The notes beneath the pieces are model-generated. The model saw only the letters and a list, made by a program, of their open reading frames with translations. It ran no database searches and was not told where the DNA came from. A DNA stretch of 45,951 nucleotides from DATESZ01 sp035283845. GTDB lineage: Bacteria; Desulfobacterota; Syntrophia; Syntrophales; JACQWR01. A program made the position numbers and the translations under genes. The stretch spans positions 1-45,951 of the forward strand of contig DATESZ010000015.1 of assembly GCA_035283845.1 (NCBI GenBank). The letters are read 5' to 3'. This document shows, one piece after another, positions 41,856 to 45,951 of this stretch (the stretch's first letter is position 1; every line of letters starts with the position of its first letter).

Positions 41856-42326
41856 ATGAAAAAGATAGTTATCGGTTCCGATCACGCCGGGTTTGAACTT
41901 AAGAAAAAGTTAAAGACCTGCCTTACCGACGCCGGCTGGGAGGTTTCCGATGAGGGAACTTATGAGAAAGGACCTGTGGATTACCCGGATTTCGGCTGCA
42001 AGGTGGCGTCAATGGTTTCTTCCGGGGAATTCGAAAGGGGCGTCCTCATCTGCGGTTCCGGTGTGGGCATGACCATTCTTGCCAATAAATTCCCTGGCGT
42101 GCGCGCCGTTTTATGCCTTGATGAGGAAATAGCTCGCCTCAGCCGGATGCACAACGACACCAACATTCTTGCCCTTGCCGGAAGGCGCACTGACACTCAG
42201 CAGGCCTTGAAGATAATAACTGTCTGGCTGGAAACGGCCTTCGAGGGAGGCCGCCATCAAAGGCGAATTGACAAGATCAGGCAGTGGGAAGTAAAGCTTT
42301 GCCGTGGGAAAAATATGACCCCGTAA
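41856..42326 (+). CDS. rpiB: Ribose-5-phosphate isomerase B
   Basis: Interconverts ribose 5-phosphate and ribulose 5-phosphate. GSDHAGFELKKKL at the N-terminus, the active-site Cys in LICGSGVGM, and the NDTNILALAGR block define the RpiB/LacAB family. The 156-residue length is typical. The ATG follows the fabF stop by two bases; rpiB next to glyA is a common deltaproteobacterial arrangement. Confidence 0.94.
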   Translation: MKKIVIGSDHAGFELKKKLKTCLTDAGWEVSDEGTYEKGPVDYPDFGCKVASMVSSGEFERGVLICGSGVGMTILANKFPGVRAVLCLDEEIARLSRMHNDTNILALAGRRTDTQQALKIITVWLETAFEGGRHQRRIDKIRQWEVKLCRGKNMTP

Positions 42327-42365
42327 TAAGCATGAAAAAGATGATCACAGGAGGACTGCTGCAAA

Positions 42366-43646
42366 ATGTCGATCTTAGCGAAAGTTGATCCTGAAGTTGC
42401 CTATGCCATTCATATGGAAACGGAGCGGCAGGCAAATAAGCTGGAACTCATTGCCTCGGAGAATTTCGTCAGCGAAGCCGTGCTGGAAGCGCAGGGAAGC
42501 GTGATGACCAATAAATACGCCGAGGGCTATCCCGGACACAGGTACTATGGCGGATGCGAATATGTAGACATTGTGGAAAATCTGGCTATTGAAAGATGCA
42601 AAAAACTATTCGGCGCCGAACATGCGAATGTACAACCCCATGCGGGTGTTCAGGCCAATATGGCCGTTTATTTTTCAGTTCTGGAAACGGGTGACACGAT
42701 ACTGGGGATGGACCTTTCCCACGGCGGACATTTGTCGCACGGCAGTTCCGCGAGCTTTTCCGGGAGCTTCTACCGGGGGGTCTTCTACGGTGTGGACAGG
42801 AAGACGGAAACAATCGATTTTAACCAGGTAGAAGACTTGGCGAAAAAGCATAAACCTAAAATTATCGTTGTGGGGGCAAGCTCCTACCCGCGAACCATCG
42901 ATTATCGTAAATTCAGAGAGATCGCTGACCGGGTTGGCGCCGTCATCATGGCGGATATCGCTCACATCGGCGGTCTCGTGGCCGCCGGGCTTCATCCTTC
43001 GCCCGTACCGGTTTGCGAATTCGTCACTTTGACGACCCACAAGACGCTGCGCGGGCCGCGCGGCGGTCTCATCATGTGCAAGAAAGAGTTCGCATCTGCC
43101 GTGGACAATAGGATATTCCCCGGCATGCAGGGAGGTCCCCTGATGCATATTATCGCCGCCAAAGCGGTGGCCTTCAGGGAAGCCTTGACCGACGATTTCA
43201 AAGCCTACCAGAACCAAATCGTGAAGAATGCCAAGACGCTTGCCGATACGCTGATTGCCGAGGGGTATCGTCTTGTTTCCGGAGGCACCGATACCCACCT
43301 CGTACTGATCGATCTTACGGATAAAGGCATTTCCGGGAAGGAAGCCCAGGAAACGCTTGACCGGTCAGGCATAACAGCAAATAAAAACCGGATACCCTAT
43401 GACACAAAAAGCGCACAGGTGACCAGCGGAATCCGGGTCGGCACACCGGCGGTTACCACGCGGTGCATGAAGGAGGAGGAAATGAAGACGATTGCCCTGC
43501 TTATTTCCAAAGCGCTCAAGCATCCCAAAGATGAGAAGCGTCTTCAGGCGGTAAGGGAAGAAGTAAAGGCGCTCTGCAATAAATTCCCCCTGTACTATGA
43601 ACGGATCAATAATAATATTCTCGTAAAAAAACAGACAAGGTGCTAA
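42366..43646 (+). CDS. glyA: Serine hydroxymethyltransferase
   Basis: PLP-dependent enzyme converting serine and tetrahydrofolate to glycine and methylene-THF. The 426-residue protein has ELIASENFVSEAVLEAQGS, NKYAEGYPGHRYYGGCEYVD, and the PLP Lys in TTHKTLRGPRGG. AGGAGG lies upstream. Its stop directly abuts the next start codon. Confidence 0.97.
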   Translation: MSILAKVDPEVAYAIHMETERQANKLELIASENFVSEAVLEAQGSVMTNKYAEGYPGHRYYGGCEYVDIVENLAIERCKKLFGAEHANVQPHAGVQANMAVYFSVLETGDTILGMDLSHGGHLSHGSSASFSGSFYRGVFYGVDRKTETIDFNQVEDLAKKHKPKIIVVGASSYPRTIDYRKFREIADRVGAVIMADIAHIGGLVAAGLHPSPVPVCEFVTLTTHKTLRGPRGGLIMCKKEFASAVDNRIFPGMQGGPLMHIIAAKAVAFREALTDDFKAYQNQIVKNAKTLADTLIAEGYRLVSGGTDTHLVLIDLTDKGISGKEAQETLDRSGITANKNRIPYDTKSAQVTSGIRVGTPAVTTRCMKEEEMKTIALLISKALKHPKDEKRLQAVREEVKALCNKFPLYYERINNNILVKKQTRC

Positions 43647-44177
43647 ATGCCGGACGGCTCTTTGCATGAAAAAAAACCTATCGGAGGATCAATTAAGGGA
43701 GAAAGAAAACCTTCTCCGATTGCGAAGGAAAAATCGGGAAAACGCCCTGATTGGGACGAATATTTCCTCGACATCGCAGAACTTGTATCACGCCGTTCCT
43801 CCTGTCTCAGGCGAAGCGTAGGGGCCGTTTTAGTCAAGGAAAGACGGATTCTCGCTACCGGTTACAACGGCGCTCCGACAGGGCTCCGTCACTGCCTCGA
43901 TCTGGGTTGCCTGAGGGAGCAGTACAATGTGCCTTCCGGCGAGCGTCACGAACTTTGCCGGGGGCTTCACGCGGAACAAAACGCGATTATTCAGGCAGCC
44001 CTGCACGGGGTGAGCGTCATGGGAGCGACGATTTACTGCACAAATCATCCGTGCGTCATCTGTGCCAAGATGATCATTAATGCTGGCGCCGCTAAGGTTA
44101 TTTTTCGGGAAGGTTATAGCGATAAGCTTTCGGAGGATATGTTTCAGGAAGCGGGCGTTCAAGTTTGTAAATTATGA
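43647..44177 (+). CDS. ComEB-like deoxycytidylate (dCMP) deaminase
   Basis: Zinc-dependent deaminase of 176 residues with the zinc and catalytic motifs HAEQNAIIQAA and PCVICAKMIINAG. A basic N-terminal tail of about 30 residues (GERKPSPIAKEKSGKRPDW) precedes the domain. It should supply dUMP for thymidylate synthesis, which fits its place next to glyA. The start is immediately after the glyA stop. Confidence 0.9.
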   Translation: MPDGSLHEKKPIGGSIKGERKPSPIAKEKSGKRPDWDEYFLDIAELVSRRSSCLRRSVGAVLVKERRILATGYNGAPTGLRHCLDLGCLREQYNVPSGERHELCRGLHAEQNAIIQAALHGVSVMGATIYCTNHPCVICAKMIINAGAAKVIFREGYSDKLSEDMFQEAGVQVCKL

Positions 44178-44226
44178 CAACGTCCTGATTTTTAATTTTA
44201 GCGATTTTTTACGAGACCATCGATGT

Positions 44227-44700
44227 ATGAAATGCCCCTTTTGCGCCAACGGAGAAAATAAGGTCATTGATTCCCGTCTCAGCAAGGATGGCGGCGCTAT
44301 CCGGAGACGCCGGGAGTGCTTAGCCTGCGGGAAGCGTTTTACAACCTATGAGTTTGTCGAAGATGTTCTGCCTACCGTGGTTAAGAAGGATGGGCGGCGG
44401 GAACCTTTCGACAGGACAAAAATACGGGCGGGGATTAAGAAGGCCTGCGAGAAACGTCCCATCAGTACCGATGCAATTGAAAAAATAGTGGAAAACGTGG
44501 AGCGGAGCTGTCAGGATACGCAGGAGAAGGAAATCGCCTCATCGGCCGTAGGAGAGATCGTCATGAGGGAACTCCATGATCTTGACGGTGTGGCCTATGT
44601 AAGATTTGCTTCCGTTTACCGGCAGTTTCGTGATGTAAGTGAATTCCTTAATGAACTGAAGGACTTTCTGAGGTCGGATAAACGGGGCAACCATAAATGA
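44227..44700 (+). CDS. nrdR: Transcriptional repressor NrdR
   Basis: Represses ribonucleotide reductase genes in response to ATP/dATP. The zinc ribbon KCPFCANGENKVIDSR, RRECLACGKRFTTYE is followed by an ATP-cone domain (VKKDGRREPFDRTKI, VAYVRFASVYRQF). The ATG at 44227 gives 157 residues beginning MKCPFC, the standard start; the frame runs further upstream but without family resemblance. It sits between comEB and the rib genes, as often seen. Confidence 0.96.
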   Translation: MKCPFCANGENKVIDSRLSKDGGAIRRRRECLACGKRFTTYEFVEDVLPTVVKKDGRREPFDRTKIRAGIKKACEKRPISTDAIEKIVENVERSCQDTQEKEIASSAVGEIVMRELHDLDGVAYVRFASVYRQFRDVSEFLNELKDFLRSDKRGNHK

Positions 44701-44737
44701 CGTCTCGTACCATATACGTTAAGGCTTTGGAGTTGTT

Positions 44738-45373
44738 GTGTTTACAGGAATTATACAGGGAATGGGCGCCGTAAGGCGCATGACGAAAAAGGGTGAGGAT
44801 GCCCAGCTCTTAATCGGTGCGCCCCTGGAACTCGAGGACGTTAAGATAGGGGACAGCGTCGCCGTCAATGGCGCCTGCCTTACGGTAACCGCCAAATCCG
44901 GCCATGATTTTACGGCCGACGTCTCGGCGGAAACGCTGAAGAGAACGAATCTCCGAGCACTCAAGGCGGGAGACAGGGTTAACCTGGAAAAGGCCCTGCG
45001 TATGAGTGACTTTTTAAGCGGACACATCGTGCTTGGTCATGTGGACGGTATGGGGACTATCAGGGAAAAGAGCGTTAAATCGCAGTCCATAATTTTCGGC
45101 GTGGAAGTAGAAGGGACATTGGGCCGGTATGTAGTGGAAAAGGGTTCCATAACCATTGACGGGATCAGTCTGACGGTAAATAGCTATGATAAAAACCGGT
45201 TTTATGTTAATGTCATTCCCCACACGGCTCAGGTTACCACACTGGGCATCAGAAAAGTTGGGGACGGGGTAAATATTGAAACGGATATTCTGGGGAAGTA
45301 TGTGGAAAAATTTCTTAACCCCCGGAAAGGCGTGGACTTGAATTTTTTAAAAGACCATGGATTTGTAGATTGA
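44738..45373 (+). CDS. ribE: Riboflavin synthase alpha chain
   Basis: Catalyses dismutation of 6,7-dimethyl-8-ribityllumazine to riboflavin. The protein (211 residues) starts MFTGIIQGMGAVRR and consists of two lumazine-binding repeats; the second starts near GHIVLGHVDGMGTI. GDSVAVNGACLTVT and GSITIDGISLTVN are the repeated motifs. The start is GTG with GGAG six bases upstream. No FMN riboswitch is visible here. Confidence 0.95.
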   Translation: MFTGIIQGMGAVRRMTKKGEDAQLLIGAPLELEDVKIGDSVAVNGACLTVTAKSGHDFTADVSAETLKRTNLRALKAGDRVNLEKALRMSDFLSGHIVLGHVDGMGTIREKSVKSQSIIFGVEVEGTLGRYVVEKGSITIDGISLTVNSYDKNRFYVNVIPHTAQVTTLGIRKVGDGVNIETDILGKYVEKFLNPRKGVDLNFLKDHGFVD

Positions 45374-45423
45374 AACCAGTTCTTTAGGAGAAAAAAAGGA
45401 AGTGGAAGAAGGGAGGGTGCAAG

Positions 45424-45951
45424 ATGGGCGTCAGTACGATTAAAGAGGCTATAGAAGATATCAAGGCCGGCAAAATGATCATCCTCGTTGATGACGAAGA
45501 CAGAGAAAATGAAGGAGATCTGTGCATGGCGGCGCAGTTCGTGACGCCCGAAGCCATAAATTTTATGGCCCGCTATGGGAGAGGACTTATTTGCCTTACC
45601 GTAAGCGTAGAGACGGCGGAGCAACTTAAACTTGCGCCTATGGTGCAGGACAACCGCACCCGTTTCGGTACGGCCTTCACCGTTTCCATAGAAGCGAAAT
45701 GTGGAGTAACGACGGGTATTTGTGCGGCCGACAGGGCCACAACTATAAAGGCTGCCGTTGCCGATGATGCTACGCCGGACGATATTGTCAGCCCGGGGCA
45801 TGTTTTCCCCATTATTGCCAAAAAGGGAGGCGTCTTAGTGAGGACGGGCCAGACGGAAGGTTCGGTGGATCTGGCAAGGTTAGCCGGTTTAAAACCTGCG
45901 GGGGTCATCTGTGAGATTATGAAAGACGACGGCGCCATGGCCCGGATGCCT
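45424..45951 (+). CDS. ribB: 3,4-dihydroxy-2-butanone 4-phosphate synthase domain (RibB or RibBA; 3' end cut by window edge)
   Basis: Makes the four-carbon precursor of riboflavin from ribulose 5-phosphate. My translation from ATG 45424 is open for 176 codons to the window end. It contains MIILVDDEDRENEGDLCMAA, RYGRGLICLTV, FTVSIEAKCGVTTGI and TPDDIVSPGHVFPI, plus RTGQTEGSVDLARLAGL, all diagnostic of RibB. Whether a GTP cyclohydrolase II (RibA) domain follows cannot be seen. Confidence 0.93.
   Translation, partial: MGVSTIKEAIEDIKAGKMIILVDDEDRENEGDLCMAAQFVTPEAINFMARYGRGLICLTVSVETAEQLKLAPMVQDNRTRFGTAFTVSIEAKCGVTTGICAADRATTIKAAVADDATPDDIVSPGHVFPIIAKKGGVLVRTGQTEGSVDLARLAGLKPAGVICEIMKDDGAMARMP

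Noticed and set aside
1..45951. CRISPR arrays, rRNA, tRNA and insertion sequences
   Set aside because: No regularly spaced repeats, rRNA-like stretches, cloverleaf with CCA end, or transposase-like frames were recognised by reading; a computed search was not possible here.

Overview
The window looks like chromosomal DNA of a strictly anaerobic, Gram-negative, deltaproteobacterial-type organism (Desulfobacterota; a Syntrophales-like benzoate degrader is my best guess). The reasons are a complete Gram-negative-style dcw cluster with a meso-DAP-type MurE, an oxygen-sensitive aromatic-degradation operon built from tungsten and iron-sulfur proteins, and two genes that appear to use UGA as selenocysteine. 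The taxonomic call is inference; the sequence contains no rRNA.

Region 1 (1-14,772, minus strand) is the division and cell wall cluster, transcribed mraZ-rsmH-ftsL-ftsI-murE-murF-mraY-murD-ftsW-murG-murC-murB-ftsQ. The ftsQ gene runs off the left edge. A near-perfect sigma70 promoter (TTGACA, 17 bp, TATAGT) lies in front of mraZ, with an AT-rich repeat upstream and a possible two-copy MraZ box downstream. Genes are packed with short gaps or overlaps. No ddl lies between murB and ftsQ.

Region 2 (14,815-19,346, plus strand) holds three glycosyltransferases (GT10, WaaE-like GT2 and rhamnosyltransferase-like GT2), then ruvX and mltG, then a small CxxC protein of unknown function.

Region 3 (19,381-35,919, plus strand) is the centrepiece. 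It is a class II (ATP-independent) benzoyl-CoA reductase operon, bamBCDEFGHI, with an fdhD inserted between bamD and bamE. BamE (HdrA-like) and BamF (MvhD-like) are each interrupted by one in-frame TGA exactly where the family has a conserved Cys, and each TGA is followed by a plausible bacterial SECIS hairpin, so both are called as selenoproteins. The promoter carries a perfect palindrome over the predicted start site. A 44-codon leader frame, itself holding a TGA, ends in an ATGA overlap with bamB. Downstream on the same strand are two BcrA/BcrD-type activator ATPases, a BzdM-like ferredoxin and a large NuoG/GltD-type oxidoreductase. These are the electron-delivery half of an ATP-dependent (class I) reductase without its catalytic subunits. 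A class II reductase operon beside class I activation parts is the most interesting arrangement in the window.

Region 4 (36,029-38,391) holds a universal stress protein with a fresh 27-bp in-frame duplication, and a convergent Na+/H+ antiporter-like membrane protein.

Region 5 (38,511-45,951, plus strand) is housekeeping: yceD-rpmF-fabG-acpP-fabF-rpiB-glyA-comEB-nrdR-ribE-ribB. Compared with common arrangements, plsX-fabH-fabD are missing between rpmF and fabG, and ribD is missing between nrdR and ribE. The last gene runs off the right edge.

No rRNA, tRNA, CRISPR array or insertion sequence was recognised. No gene-free stretch exceeds 300 bases; the longest are 38,392-38,681 (promoter-like) and 19,347-19,585 (promoter, operator and leader ORF).
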